NCBI GenBank assembly: GCA_009667805.1
Contig: CM019064.1
Span: 382,244,549-382,308,548, forward strand
Reading direction: 5' to 3'
From: Leptobrachium leishanense
Lineage: Eukaryota; Chordata; Amphibia; Anura; Megophryidae
DNA: 64,000 bases
Part shown: piece by piece, positions 1 through 11,751 of the stretch
Layout of the letters: every line of letters starts with the position of its first letter
Position numbering within the stretch: position 1 is the first letter of the stretch
The notes under the pieces: generated by a model
Database searches by the model: none
The model's input: the letters and a program-made list of their open reading frames with translations, nothing else
Told to the model about the DNA's origin: nothing
Translations under genes and position numbers: made by a program

Positions 1-273
1 TCATGTGCTAAAATGTGAAAAAAAACACTTTACACACTGCAGATGATTAAAAATTCAATTTTTATTGCATTTTTTGTCATAATATACAGGCAGGACATGA
101 CGTATACATATAAAAATGATATATTATGAATCTGCGGAGTCTGGCGGAAAGAACGATATCTAATATGTCTGGGTCATTTAATAAAATGTGGCTTCAAATC
201 GCGTTTAAACATGAGCGAAAGCGGTAAAAATTAGCTGAGCACACAGCAGTGAAATGCAGGGTTAAGGGGTTAA
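1..273. mobile_element. piggyBac-type MITE, right-hand part
   Basis: This stretch aligns with the right third of the MITEs ending at 19456, 61987 and 63986 (shared block around the GACGTATACATATA motif). It ends in a slightly scrambled terminus with two TTAA tetranucleotides (262-265 and 270-273), either of which could be the right target site. The left end is cut by the window start. Non-coding. Confidence 0.7.
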
Positions 274-487
274 ACAGCATATCGGAGGAAGATTTAGTAG
301 AGAAATGAACACTTCTCAGAAGCACAGGTGTTGTTTGATACATGTTCAGATCAGGAGACACCACACCCTCAGTCTCTAACAATGTATCAAATTCATCAGA
401 CCAGACTAATTAAAAGCACAACACTAACACCTGTTGTTTACGCCGTTTGAGAACACAAGTCATTTAGAGGTGAGAATCTTTGGATTA

Positions 488-600
488 GTTTTTAATTCAA
501 AATCTAATAAACCGTTGCTTATAATATTCTGCAGTAAAGAGTCTCTTTATTTCTAGATTTTTTAGTATTTTTTTTAAAGCATTTTTTACACTTTTTTCAA
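488..600. repeat. sequence module shared by hAT-ended and Harbinger-like elements
   Basis: About 110 bases containing CTAATAAACCGTT, TTCTGCAGTAAAGAG and TCTCTTTATTT. The same module occurs in the hAT copy at about 19763-19880 and in the Harbinger-like elements at about 13484-13590 and 10430-10530, and on the opposite strand at about 9440-9545, 17340-17470 and 43730-43850. It ties together elements whose ends and TSD lengths differ. Confidence 0.65.
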
Positions 601-715
601 AAAAAAAAAATCGAACTCGAACCGAACATGCCAAAAGGTTCGAAGTTTGCGAACTTGCGAACGGCCAAAGTTCGAATCGAACTCCGAACTGATCGAACCG
701 AACAGGTCATCCCTA

Positions 716-2067
716 GTGGTTATACAATGATTCTTTTATAGGAAATACAGAATAACACATGAGGCATAGTCCATTAATTGGTTTGACCTGGGTTAATTTC
801 ACCCCATCCAATCGCAGTCATGATAACCTAATGGCTTCGATAAATGTATATCAAGTGGGAGTTTATCTTTTGTTGAATTGGTGTTTCTGATTGGGTCCTG
901 GTTGTTGTTCGATAGTTAATTACATTAATGGGTCCTCTATATGTGTTGCACATGCATTTGTATTTTTATTTTATATTTAATTATAACTTTACATATGGGT
1001 ACATAAATGACTGTCAGTCGTTGTGTTCCTTGTTCCATTCAGTTTTGTTTAGTGTGCCTATGCGTCCATTTCAATGCATGTGTTTTTACTGTAAAAGTCT
1101 GTTTTATTCCCTGCGATGTCTCTTAGCTGCCAGGTGGACCACATTGTTTCATGTGAGAATTGCTGTTTGTTATGTATAAAATCTGGTGCGAGATATAGTT
1201 GTAATAGAATCCCATTTTACTGCTTGCTTTTGAACTGTTTTCTTTATTTCATTGCTAAATTAAGCAGCCTCTTAGGTGATATGCCCAGTCTTACTGTTAA
1301 TCACTGTGTTATTGCCTGGTAATTAGATACTGTATATAGTTATGTATGCAGATTTTGTTACCTTTTGCATAATTTTGTTTTGGTTACACCTTCATGGTCA
1401 GCTAGAGGGCATAGGGAAAGGATGATGCACTGTTGAGAAATCACACCGAGATTGTGGTGGCACCAGGGCTATTCCCTCTTTGTATGTCTTATTTTCCATC
1501 CACAAACTGTACATAAGAGAGCACTATAAAAAAACTTAATTCCATGTTCATCCTTTATCCGATTCCTGTCTCTGAATTTGGGTACCAAATTTGGGAATAA
1601 TCACGCTCCCTGTTCCTTGTAGGAGAGCTAACTTGCCCTAGGGAAGCAGCTTCAGCAGGTCCTTGTTAGAAACCTTGAGCAAGTAACTATAATCACTGCT
1701 CTGCACCAGTAGAGCTGCCCTGTGGAAGCCGGAGCCAAAAGAGTGACCTGAACGGGACAGCTCAGAGCCTGATTAGAATGATATTATTTTTTTCTCCTGA
1801 ATGTAAAGTAATCTAACTGAAGAGCAACCAGGTGAAATTTTTCACACTTTGAAGGAAAATCAAAGTTGTCTTCAGTCCTTGTTCCACTCTTTTCACATTG
1901 AGTATCACCACACTTGGCTAGCAGAGCTATTGCCATGGCAATGTAAAACGTTAGTCCCAGCAGTCAGGATTGCAAAGATCAGCCATTTGAAATGTCAGCA
2001 TCTTGATCTTTCACATGTGCTTTTTTTTGCCTCACTTTCTGGTACATGCTTCTAACTTGCTGTCTTC
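716..2067. other. unrecognised intergenic sequence
   Basis: No coding pattern, TIR pair or tandem array was recognised. The short open frames here lack codon bias and known motifs. Confidence 0.5.
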
Positions 2068-2075
2068 CTCTAAAG

Positions 2076-2257
2076 CAGTGTTTCCCAAACCTGTCCTCAG
2101 GACCCTCCGCCTCTCCAGGTTTGCAGATATCTGAAGCTCAGCACAGGTGATATGATTTGCTGCTCAGTGATTTGCAGGATTCAGTCTGCATTTCCTCAAG
2201 GTGATCTGCAAAATCTGGCCTGGTTGAGGGTCCCGAGGAGAGGTTTGGGAACCACTG
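2076..2257. mobile_element. hAT-type MITE, 182 bp
   Basis: The ends form an inverted repeat: the left starts CAGTGTTTCCCAAACCTG and the right ends CAGGTTTGGGAACCACTG-like (AGGTTTGGGAACCACTG). Flanks are CTCTAAAG (2068-2075) and CTCTAGAG (2258-2265), an 8 bp TSD with one mismatch. The 8 bp TSD and CAGTG terminus fit hAT. Non-coding. Confidence 0.85.
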
Positions 2258-2265
2258 CTCTAGAG

Positions 2266-3304
2266 TCTTTAAGTTGGGTTCTCCTTTTTTTTCCCCTAGG
2301 GCCACATTGTTTATTGCCTCTAATCGAGACTGTGAGGGTATCTGGACTTGAGCTTGTCCCCGAAGTTGAATGTTTGAGAGTTAATGGATGTCTGAATGCT
2401 TGTGATTTGTAAATGCGAGTGTGTCTGACTTTAGATTTTGACATTTTATTAGCACACTTTGTAATAACGGAGTTAAAGACCAATTACAAAGCACATTTTG
2501 TTTAAAAAATATTGTCATAAGAAATGTTTGACTAGGATGCAAAGTTAACACATAACTGTAGTGTAAAAGAGCAATTTTGTATAAATATTGTTATTCTGAA
2601 ATGGGGAAAGGATTAAAATAATGTACATTTTGCTAGGATGAAAGGTTCTAAATTGTAGATGGTGTCTGTTATCATGTACAATTTCAAATTGCTTTGCCTT
2701 ATTAACATAATGACAGCAATTGCCGTGGTGTCAAATAGACTTGATAAAGATAAATAAAAATGGTCTCATATCCTGCTTATGGCGATTTTGTAGTGATCAC
2801 GAGAATATTAGCAATGCAGCTTCCAAGAGACACCAATAGAATAAAAAATAAGTATGCAAATAGGGTTTAGTTTGCAATTTTTTTATTTCTATTGTAATAT
2901 TCCCTGGGGGGTGTCTGAATATTGTGCTTTCTTGTCACTCTAGCGATGCTGTATACACCCTTTGTTTTGACAACGTCATCTACACCTGGTGTTGCTCTAA
3001 TGACCCTATGCCTGATTTGCATCAGTCCAATAATTTAAAGTGCACCTTACCTTATTTTAGGGATTTGACATGAGCTAAAGCTAGCTCAAGTCAATCCATT
3101 GAGGGTGCGTACACCAAGCGTCATTCTAGTAATGACGACTCAACTCATTCTGAGGCTACTGCATCTACTAGGCACTAGTTAAAGTTCTGTGTCTAAAGTA
3201 GGGGCAGGTCATTTCATTGTTCCTCTTCTCAGACCAATTAATGATGTTCTCAGGGTACATTAACCTGTTGTAGTTTCCAGTGCCTCCAATGTGCATTACT
3301 CTAT
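2266..3304. other. unrecognised intergenic sequence
   Basis: AT-rich sequence without a convincing gene, RNA or repeat structure. Confidence 0.5.
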
Positions 3305-3482
3305 CAGGGTTATTCAGAGAGCGGTGAAAAGCAGGAGAATGACTGGAGAATGGAAAATTCTAGGTCAAAATAGCCGATTCGGAAAGTGAGATGGGAGAAT
3401 TTTTTTGGTTTGGCTATTTTGACCTAGAATTTTCCATTCTCCAGTTATTCTCCTGCTTTTCACCACTCTCTGAATAACACTG
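3305..3482. mobile_element. palindromic MITE, GGGTTATTCAGAGAG type
   Basis: The 178 bp element is almost one long palindrome. It starts CAGGGTTATTCAGAGAG and ends CTCTCTGAATAACACTG, with the inner arm CTAGGTCAAAATAGCC repeated in inverse. Relatives lie at 14155-14285 and 35911-36056. The termini match the Harbinger-like family found elsewhere here, but the 3 bp flanks (TAT/TTG) do not form a TSD. Confidence 0.75.
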
Positions 3483-5412
3483 TTGGTTTCCCTTTGTATT
3501 TCAACCTCCATTTCTCCCTCACCATTCTGATATCTCCACTCCTTCACCTTGGCTTTCGTTATTATTATGACAACCTCCCCAATGCCAGACCTTTGCTTGT
3601 ACGTTCAAAATTCTTTGTATGGCTTCTGTTACCCAGTCATTACAAAAGACCATTAGTTTAGAGTTTCTTTGCTTAAATAGGTTACTGGGGATCAACTGGA
3701 CGATCGTTCACTGATTCACATCCTTCATCAACTTCTGACAAGAAGTTCCCAAGAGCTGCATTACAGGTGTTTCTTATTCAAGATCGTGGATCCTCTTATC
3801 CATGCTTAATGAGTTGCCACATGCCTCTACCGCACAAATTATTTTCTTGTAATGAGTTTATCTTTGGAATACCTCGAAAGGCAAATCTTCCAGAAAATTG
3901 CAGCCTTTTCTCTCTTATGAAGTCATAGAATGTGAAAACATCTGCCACACTGTATCTTTAATCAAAGAGCAGCTGCAGTATCTGTTCTTTAATTATATTG
4001 TATATATCACTTGTTAAATACAAAACCTTGTATCGAACATGATCTCCAGGACATACTTGAAATTAAAAGATATCCCGGCGTATTCTACAGGGTGAAACAC
4101 TTTAAAAATAAATAAGCGAACAGATGAGTCGTAAAACTCTGGTTATGGTTTATGGCCATTCGGGACTAAGTCTGACACAGCTGACTTAGTATGTTGGAGA
4201 CATCTGATTAGGTCTGGGTTTTTTCTTTAATAGTAAATTAGCCCACAGCTCATTTAACGAGAACTACTCTTACAATATGAAGCTAACACACCAGCCACAA
4301 TCAAGATGTCAACTGTTAATCAAGTAGTAAAATTTTCAATGTTTGTTCTCAGCTGACATTGGCCCTAGCTGCTGGAAACATGGCGAAAAGAGATGGCATC
4401 AACTTGCTAATTTCCCCCGATGACACCTTTATTCGTTGGCAGTAATTCAGCATTCTCACATTTAGAATAGCTATAGCTACCGATGGATAGCGTGCAGATC
4501 ATTTCAGTTGGGGTTCCATGTATTTTATATTAAATGATTCGGTTTTGCACACATCATGCCTTGTGTTGGTCTGGAAAGAAACCCTCCGCATTGCAGCAAT
4601 TTTCTTTTTACAACTGCACATTTTAACACCTAATTTCTCCAACTCTGCTGCTGTCTTCGTTCAGCCCTAAAGCTCACATTGATCTTCTGCTTTACCTCAA
4701 ATCCTCTGCAACACCTCTGGCTATCCCTGCTCCTGTCCTCCTCCCATCTCCAAGGCAGGCAGGCAGGCGGCTCTTGACAAACATTGACAAAGCTTTAACA
4801 CCAAAATTGTTAACTACAAATTTTTTTTAGCTGCTCGACTGCATTAAATCACAACGTATGTAATATATTTTTTTGTTTTGACAGTAATTATATGAAGCAT
4901 TAACCTCTGAAATTAACTGTCACTGGTTAATTATACAGGAAAGTGACAAGTCGCTGTCTAGATGAGTCCTCTGTCAGCAACGCTATCCTCTGGAACATTT
5001 CTTTTCCATTCATCAAGTAAATTTTGCAGTGTTGAAAGGTGTTTGCTTGCAGGGCTACGAGTGAATCTAGGTTAGAATAAGCAAAATAAATAATTCCCCT
5101 AATATTTTATTTTCATCTCATTTACACTGCCTTGCCGACTGTGCGACAGGCTCCTTAAAGTTACATTACGCCTTCTTTCAAACTTATTTTATCATGCTAT
5201 CACAATGTCATGGAGAATCGATCAACGTCATTAATCAGATCTGTCATAATTTAACAGATTCACATATTTATCCTTGCCTGGAAGCACTAGGAAATGCACC
5301 TGATACTTTGTTTGTGGCTGTTGGAAGAACTGAACCCCATAGAAAAGCATTTATCATCTGATTTTTTTTGTCCATGGTATATTCCTGCAATGTTTTAGAG
5401 ACTGTTTTACCT
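3483..5412. other. unrecognised intergenic sequence
   Basis: No gene-like structure. A short stretch near 4047-4065 (CCAGGACATACTTGAAA) matches the 3' tail of the LINE/SINE pair at 24.1 and 26.0 kb and may be a decayed tail. A GGCAGGCAGG run lies near 4755. Confidence 0.45.
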
Positions 5413-5552
5413 AAGGGGTTATTCAAAGAGAGCCGAATTGGCCAACGAATTGCACCGAATGGTAAATTTCCCCGTATGGTGCAATTCTGTGGCAATTCGG
5501 CTGTTCAAAAATTGTCAGTGAAATACGATGCAATTCGGCAGCAGTGAAATCC

Positions 5553-6196
5553 GGGTGCCGGACAAAATCCCTACAGTCAGGTTTCCTAATGCCAACATCC
5601 CGATGACCAACTTCCAGACAGAACAAGTGCCGGACATCCCAACTTCCCTACACGGCCAACTTCCCTACACGGCCAACTTCCAGACATTCATAATCCTAGC
5701 GGCTAACCCTAACCCTAATACTAACACCCTAACCCTAGGTTTAAGCGGGTTATGGCTATATTTAGAGGGTTAGGGCTAGGTTTAGGGGGGTCAGGTTTAG
5801 GGGGTTAGGGTTAGGGCTAGGTTTAGGGGGTTAGGGCTAGGTTTAGGGGGTTAGGGCTAGATTTAGGGGGGTTAGAGTTAGGCCTAGGTTTGGAGGGATT
5901 AGGGCTAGGTTTAGGGGGTTGGGGTTAGGGTTAGGTTTAGGGGGTTGGGGTTAGGGTTAGGTTTAGGGGGTTAGGGTTAGGTTTAGAGGGTTAGGGTTAG
6001 GTTTGGGGAGTTAGGGTAAGGGCTAGGTTTAGGGGCTTAGGGCTAGGTTTAGGTGGGTTAGGGAGTAGGGTTAGTGTTAGCCGCTGGGATTTTGGATGTC
6101 TGGAAGTTGGCCGTCAGGGAGTTGTCTGTGTAGGGAAGTTGGCCGTCGGGATTTTGGCATTAGGGAACCTGGTTGTAGGGATTTCGACCCAAACCC
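5553..6196. mobile_element. fold-back element with long TIRs, possibly Mutator-like
   Basis: Long imperfect inverted repeats face each other: the left arm begins GGGTGCCGGACAAAATCCC, the right arm ends GGGATTTCGACCCAAACCC. Flanks GTGAAATCC (5544-5552) and GTGAAATTC (6197-6205) look like a 9 bp TSD with one mismatch. A 9 bp TSD with long TIRs is typical of Mutator-like elements. The interior is a telomere-like repeat array. Superfamily assignment is inference. Confidence 0.65.
5704..6080. repeat. degenerate telomere-like tandem repeat
   Basis: About 375 bases of units such as TTTAGGGGGTTAGGGCTAGG, with CCCTAACCCTAA on the left border. The units are longer and more variable than true TTAGGG. 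The array sits entirely between the arms of the fold-back element, so it is likely element cargo rather than a fused chromosome end. Confidence 0.85.
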
Positions 6197-6854
6197 GTGA
6201 AATTCCCCATACAGAAGTAATGGTTAATCTATTCAGAACACAGAAAAGTCAGCAAAATGCACGGTGGTTTCGTTCAACAGGTTTAAAGAGGTGAATCCCA
6301 TAGGTTTCAATTGGAAATTTTTTTGCCGTTTTTATAAATTTTTTATTCAATGTTTTGTTCTTTTCATTTGCAGCAAAAAGTCTCTTTATTAATTTATCTT
6401 TTAAATTTTTTTAGGCATTTTTCTAAAAAAAAGTTCAATGAAATTTGATTCCGAAATTTCTTTTTTTTTTCTTTTTAAATGGTGGGTTTTAAGATTCTGT
6501 AACAGACCTTTTTATTGTTATTCATAGGACCGTGTTCATTATTACCATGCATTTTTTTTTTATGTATAAAAGTTGCGTGGTTTTTTACCCATGTTTGGCG
6601 GCTGGTTGGCATTTTCGGCAGCGTTCGGCGGCTGGTCAGCTTTTTTTTGGAGGTCTGTTCGGCGGATCGTTGGCTGCGTTTGATAGTTTTTTGGCGGCAC
6701 TCGGTGGTTTATTGGATCGATTTATTGTAATTTTTGGCACTTTTTTTGATGAGTTTGATTTTCACCGATTTATCGGATGCGTTCAGCGAAATTTCAGTAC
6801 TCATTAAATAACCCCTTTTGTTCATAAAGCAGAAATGGTTAAGAGATATTTTTG

Positions 6855-7670
6855 TATTATTATTATTATTATTATTATTGTCATCATTTATATAGCGCCA
6901 ACAGTTTCCGCAGCGCTTTACAATAACCAAAGGGAACAAGATACATATAAACGGACGTATGATGGAAACAATAGGTGTAGAGGGCCCTGCTAATAGGAGT
7001 TTACAGTCTAGAGGGATTTGGGTTGAGGAAGATAAGAGGAATTTTACTAGATAACAGGATCAATAGTGCCAGTGGTTCGGGAATGGTGGGGCCATAGAAG
7101 CAGTTTCAATCATGTGTGAGTAGGTGAGCAGAGGGATGAGTTGCGTCAGTGATGTGGTACGCTAATCTGAAGAGATGGGTTTTGAGGGATTTCTTGAAGG
7201 TCTGAAGGTCAAGGTAGAGTTCGATAGGGCGAGGCAAGTCTTTCCACAGGACTGGTGCTGCCCTTGAAGTTTTGGAGGCGAGAGTTGGCTGTGCGGGTGT
7301 AGACCGATGACAGGTGGAGATCACCTGCTGAACGGAGTTGTCTAGACGGGACGTGCTTGCGGAGTAATGAAGACATGTAGAGAGGAGTTAAGTTATTGAG
7401 TGATTTGAACGTGAGCATCAGTATTTTAAACTCGATCCTGGAACGTACAGGAAGCCAATGGAGGGACTGGCAGAGTGAGGAGGGATCCGAGGTGCGTTTG
7501 GTGAGAAAAATAAGCCTGGCCCCTGCATTCATTAGATTGCAAAGGGGCGATACGGGAGTTGGGGAGGCCAATAAGGAGTGAGTTGCAGTAGTCAAGTCGT
7601 GAGCTGACAAGAGCATGAACCAGCACTTTTGTGGTATCTTGTATCAGAAAGGGGCGGACAGGGCAATGTT
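6855..7670 (-). mobile_element. CR1/L2-group LINE 3' fragment
   Basis: Read on the minus strand, 7616-7106 encodes the reverse-transcriptase C-terminal region typical of L2-like LINEs (LHWLPVRSRIEFKIL, then APVLWKDLPRP and FKKSLKTHLF in another frame). It continues into a 3' UTR ending in the TAAAGCGCTGCGGAAAC...GGCGCTATATAA tail and an (AAT)n microsatellite (6854-6880). It is 5'-truncated and frameshifted, so non-functional. Confidence 0.8.
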
Positions 7671-8987
7671 TTTGAATAATCTATAATGTATACAATGTTT
7701 TGTATAGTCTACATGCCCCTCTGGTTTGCCAGATGCAATGTTAGGAGCTACTCAGCCCCTGGCCAGATTAATTTGGGGGCTACTGGTACTGCAGCTCCAG
7801 GCCCATGCCCAATATAGGGCCCCCTGGGAAAAGTAAACTGTGTCTGCACCGATTGCCACCAACACAATGAGATTACGAAAGATGAGGCAGGGGCACAATG
7901 TAGGTGCATGTATGTAAAGTGTGCAGAGTGGGTCAAAGGAACAACCAGATGTGCATGTGAGTAGAACGGTACAGAAGTACAACGGAAGGCAAAAAAACAA
8001 AGGCAGAAGTACAATGGCGCTCACAAAATGTGGCAGAGGCACACCAAAACATTTAGCACAAGGCACGTGAAGCTCTTAAACCAGCACTGCTCATCTTAGC
8101 TATAGAAACCTCTGTTTCTGTTCGAGCACTAGGATCATATTTCATTGCAACTTTTTTCAATAAAAAGTATGGAGCTGAAATTCCTGGTTAATGATGCAAT
8201 ATTGGCTGTGAGAAATAAGTGTTTGGGCACCGGGTGCTTCAAAGAAGTTAGTCATTGGTCAGAGAACTACTTAATTTTTTCTGAAACTGCGTCTGCAAGC
8301 TCTAAAGGATATTATGGGTTCCCCTTGTGCCCTGTCCACACTCAACCCAAAACCACATACAAGCACCTCCCACATCTACATCCTTGTACATTCATCACCC
8401 ACGTACCACAGTTAGGGCTGTGCCACAGCACAGAAGATCCAAACGGCTCACTTGGGAAGCTAATGGACATTTTCCAGGATTAAAGATGCAGGTGCAGTGG
8501 GCTTCATTATGAAATGAAGACATCCAGGGACTCGTTGCATGGGATACGTCAACCTTCAGACTCACCGTCGCTGTCAAGGTGATATCCTCCTTCTTCCCAG
8601 GTTAATTGGCCTGCACAGTGCCAGTTTGGGTCAGGAGAATCCCCAGAGTGCAAAGACCTATTGATGTTTGTAAAACCCCTTAACTCCAGCAAAGCTGATG
8701 AGAATTAAGAGGTGGAGGGTGAGCCTTTTGGACCCCTGTATTTCCACTTCTGTAGGTCCTAGAAAGTTAAGTGCGGTATCATTGGAAAGATCCTTGCTTA
8801 ATCTCTCTAATGATGTAGGGCTATGTCAAATGTAAAAAACAATTTAAAGAAATTAAAAATAAAATATTAACTTATGCCAATTATGAAAATAAAGCAAGGC
8901 CATCTTCTCTTTTTGCCTTAGAATGCATAAAATGATGCTGGGAACAGGATGGAAGCAGATGGCACACTGCTAAAAATATTGCACCAA
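7671..8987. other. unrecognised intergenic sequence
   Basis: No recognisable gene or repeat. The open frames of up to about 112 codons show no known motif. Confidence 0.45.
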
Positions 8988-8990
8988 TTA

Positions 8991-9823
8991 AAGGGTTATT
9001 CAGAGAGTGGGGAAATGTTGCCGACATTTCGGTGCTCTCTCGTTCCCTGCACTTCGAGGAATCAAAGATCCCCACCCTGCGGTGAATTCTGCATTCACTG
9101 CAGGGTCCCCGGAGTGCAGGGAAAACCAAAACCTGCCGCAATCCCGCCAAACACCTGCCGATAACCCACTGGAACTGACGCAAAAAAACACACTGAACAC
9201 ACTGTAAAAAGCCGAGCCGCCGATCACAGCGCAGACCAGCCGCCGTAAAAAGCTGACAAGCTGTCGAACGGGGTAAATAAAAACCCCAATATGTTTGAAA
9301 GTGTCAAAATTAAAACGATGTTTGAAAAAACTACAGAAGGAAAATGCCTGGAATTTACATATAAGGTCCAATGAATGCTAATAAAAAGGTATGTTACGGA
9401 AAAAAAGAAAAAACGCTTTTTAAAAAAAACGGGAAAAAATTCCCGAAAATGCCTAAAAGATCCTAAAAAAATCTATAAAGAGGCTTTTTACTGCAGAATA
9501 AAAGAATAAACGGTTTATTAGATATTGAGTAAAAACAGGAATATTTTTAACATTGAAGCCTATGTGGTTCGCCTGAATAAACCTGCCGAATGAAAACATC
9601 GAACACCAGGGCACTTCGGCAACTTTTCACTGCTGTTCGGTGTTCTCTGAATAGATTAACCATTGCTTCTCTATGGGGGATTTCACTGCCTTTGAACAGG
9701 TACCGCACTTGGTGGCAGTTTGCCAAAATTTGGCAAATAGCCTGGTTTCTGAATAGCCGAGTGGCCCCAAAATGTCACTGTACGCAGAAATTCGGGGCCA
9801 GATTGGCTCTCTGAATAACCCTT
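8991..9823. mobile_element. PIF/Harbinger-like element H2, complete
   Basis: TIRs AAGGGTTATTCAGAGAG and CTCTCTGAATAACCCTT are perfect inverses. Flanks are TTA (8988-8990) and TTA (9824-9826), the 3 bp TSD expected for PIF/Harbinger. The 833 bp element carries GC-rich inverted segments near the left end and the shared TCTGCAGTAAA module on the right. No transposase or Myb gene. Confidence 0.85.
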
Positions 9824-10120
9824 TTAGTTAAAATCGCCAGGAACATTACACTCTGAACCTTTATATTTCAATTGAGACTCACAAGATCAGTCTCATAAAC
9901 CAGATAGTTGTTTTCTATCAGGACACATGATTCATGTATTACAAAAACATCCAGAACTGAATTTCAATCTAAGGAAGTCTACAGAATTTCAATGCAAGAG
10001 TTGGTTTAGGTGGCTCATCTTTGATTTTTAATTGTCGCCCAAATGTGAGAGCCCAACATGCATGTGGTGAGGTCTAATGAATCTTGTTGTCTCCTTCGAG
10101 TCTTTCCAGGGAAACTTTTA

Positions 10121-10919
10121 AGGGGTTATTCAGAGAGAGACGATCTGGCCCCAAAATGTCACCCTACAGGGAATTTCCCTGTAAGGTGACATTTTGGGGC
10201 CATTTGGCTGTTCAGAGAGCAGGCTGTTTGCCAAATTTTGGCAAATTGCCAGCAAATACGGTGCCTGTTCGAATGCGGCAAAATCCGCAATAGAGAAGCA
10301 ATGGTTAATCCATTCAGAGAACACCGAACAGCAGTGAAAAGTTGCCGAAGTGCCCTGCTGTTCGGTTGTTTCATTCGGTAGGTTTATTCAGGTGAATCCC
10401 ATAGGCTTCAATGTTAAAAATATTCCTGTTTTCAGTTAATATCTAATAAACCGTTTATTATTTTAATCTGCAGTAAAAAGTCTTTTATTTATAGAATTTT
10501 TAGGATCTTTTAGGCATTTTTTGGGGATTTTTTGTGGCAAAATATTTTCAGTTTTTTTTAAAAAGCTTTCTTTTTCGTTCAGTAGTTTTTTTGCAAACAG
10601 CGTTTCAATTTTCACTTTCAAACGTATTTTTATTTTTTTACTCCGTTCGACAGCTTGTTTGCTTTTTCCAGGGCTGGTCTGCTCTGTGATCGGTGGCTCG
10701 GCGGCTTTTTCCGGCAGGTTCGGTGTGTTTTTTGCAGCAGTTTCTGCGAGTTTTCTGTGAGTGTTCAGTGAGTTTTCAGCGTGTGTTCGAGTATTCGGTG
10801 GGTTTTCCCTGCACTCCGGGGACCTTGCGGTGAATGCCGAATACACTGCAGGGTAGGGAACTTCGATTCCCTGAAGTGCAGGGAAGCGCAGGGAACGAGC
10901 AAGCACCGAAATGTTGGTG
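10121..10919. mobile_element. PIF/Harbinger-like element H3, right end lost
   Basis: Starts AGGGGTTATTCAGAGAG after TTA (10118-10120), with an inverted duplication of the CCCCAAAATGTCACC motif just inside. The body matches H2 in inverse, but the last 25 or so bases, including the right TIR, are missing where the hAT-type MITE at 10928 begins. Confidence 0.75.
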
Positions 10920-11025
10920 ACATAGAGTAGGGATCTCAAACTGTGCTCCCCCAGATGCTCATTGTCTACATTTCCCAGAATTCTTTGAGTGCAATAAATG
11001 GCCAGAAACAAATGTGAGGTGTAGT

Positions 11026-11698
11026 CAGAGCCGGTGTTTCCACTAGGCAAGCTAGGCAACCGCCTAGGGCGCACTGCCACCTAGGGGCACAGCCGGCCCT
11101 AACCCGGGTTCCATTGTTGTACCCCTTCCTCATTGTTTGCTTGTGTAGCCGGCAGTGGCGGCTCGCAAAGCAGACCCCCGTTAGCGGCGCAGAAGGTGGG
11201 AATCTTATGGTGACGAGCAGGTGCCACCAGATGACGTGCGGGCGTCGCAAGAGGCAGATGAAAGAAAAGAAGAGGTAGAAGAAAGAAAGGCCAAAAGGAA
11301 AGAAAGGCACGAAAGAAAAAAAGAGACACAGAGGAAGAAAAGAAAAAAAAGAGGCAGATGAAAGAAAAGAAAGGCAGATTAAAGAAAGAGGCAAAGGAAA
11401 GAAAAGGAGAAAGAAAGGCACAAAAGAAAAAAAGAAAGAAACAGAGGGCAGAGGAAATAACGAAAGAGGCAGAGGAAAGAAAAGACAAAAGACTCAGACG
11501 AAAGAAAGAAAGAGGCACAGACCTATCCCGGGCCCAACCAGCGGAGGGGTAAGATGGGCACCAAACGACTGTGTGTGTCCCCACGTGCTCAGTGTGTGTA
11601 TCCCTTCCGCATTTAAACAGTTGACATTTTTTTCGGGGGGAGGGGAGCTCAAGTAGCTGCTCTTGCCTAGGGCGCAAAATAGTCTAACACCGGCACTG
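11026..11698. mobile_element. hAT-type MITE with perfect 8 bp TSD
   Basis: Flanked by GGTGTAGT on both sides (11018-11025 and 11699-11706). It starts CAGAGCCGGTGTTTCC and ends CTAACACCGGCACTG, and both arms contain GCCTAGGGCGC in inverse orientation. The 673 bp interior includes a purine-rich tract and no credible gene. Nested in the older MITE at 10928-11743. Confidence 0.9.
11240..11520. repeat. purine-rich GAAAGAAAGAGGCAG tract
   Basis: About 280 bases almost purely A and G on the plus strand, built from GAAAGA and GAGGCAGA words. Long open frames on either strand are by-products of this composition. It lies inside the hAT-type MITE at 11026-11698. Confidence 0.85.
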
Positions 11699-11751
11699 GG
11701 TGTAGTTCAGAAACATCTTGGGGACGAGAGATTTAAATCCCTGCTTTAGAG

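Larger units (their letters stand above)
1..715. mobile_element. hAT-type element, right-hand part (left end outside window)
   Basis: The right end reads GAACAGGTCATCCCTA, the inverted form of the TAGGGATAAGC end of the complete relative at 17778-20000, and the last 230 bases align closely with that copy. Bases 716-723 (GTGGTTAT) would be the right TSD copy; the left one lies outside the window. No coding sequence is visible. A piggyBac-type MITE sits in its left part. hAT assignment rests on the relative's perfect 8 bp TSD. Confidence 0.8.
5413..6817. mobile_element. PIF/Harbinger-like non-autonomous element H1
   Basis: Starts AAGGGGTTATTCAAAGAG and ends TAAATAACCCCTT, matching the ends of the complete copies at 8991-9823 and 13168-14090. 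It is interrupted at 5553-6196 by a fold-back element. No clean 3 bp TSD is visible. Its short open frames are not convincing coding sequence. Confidence 0.7.
10928..11743. mobile_element. hAT-type MITE, interrupted by another hAT MITE
   Basis: Without its insert this matches the MITE at 39193-39328: left end AGGGATCTCAAACT, middle CCCAGAATTCTTTGA, right end GATTTAAATCCCTG. Flanks ACATAGAG and CTTTAGAG agree at 5 of 8 positions, so the TSD is decayed or the left boundary disturbed. The insert at 11026-11698 splits it. Confidence 0.6.

Noticed and set aside
5704..6080. Chromosome fusion point marked by interstitial telomere
   Set aside because: The array is confined between TIRs of an inserted element with its own TSD.
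10463..11080. 205-codon Lys-rich frame
   Set aside because: Lies across a Harbinger-like element and the boundary of a hAT MITE; no motif or codon signature.
11099..11677. Phe/Ser-rich 192-codon frame
   Set aside because: Opposite strand of a purine-rich tract within a hAT MITE.
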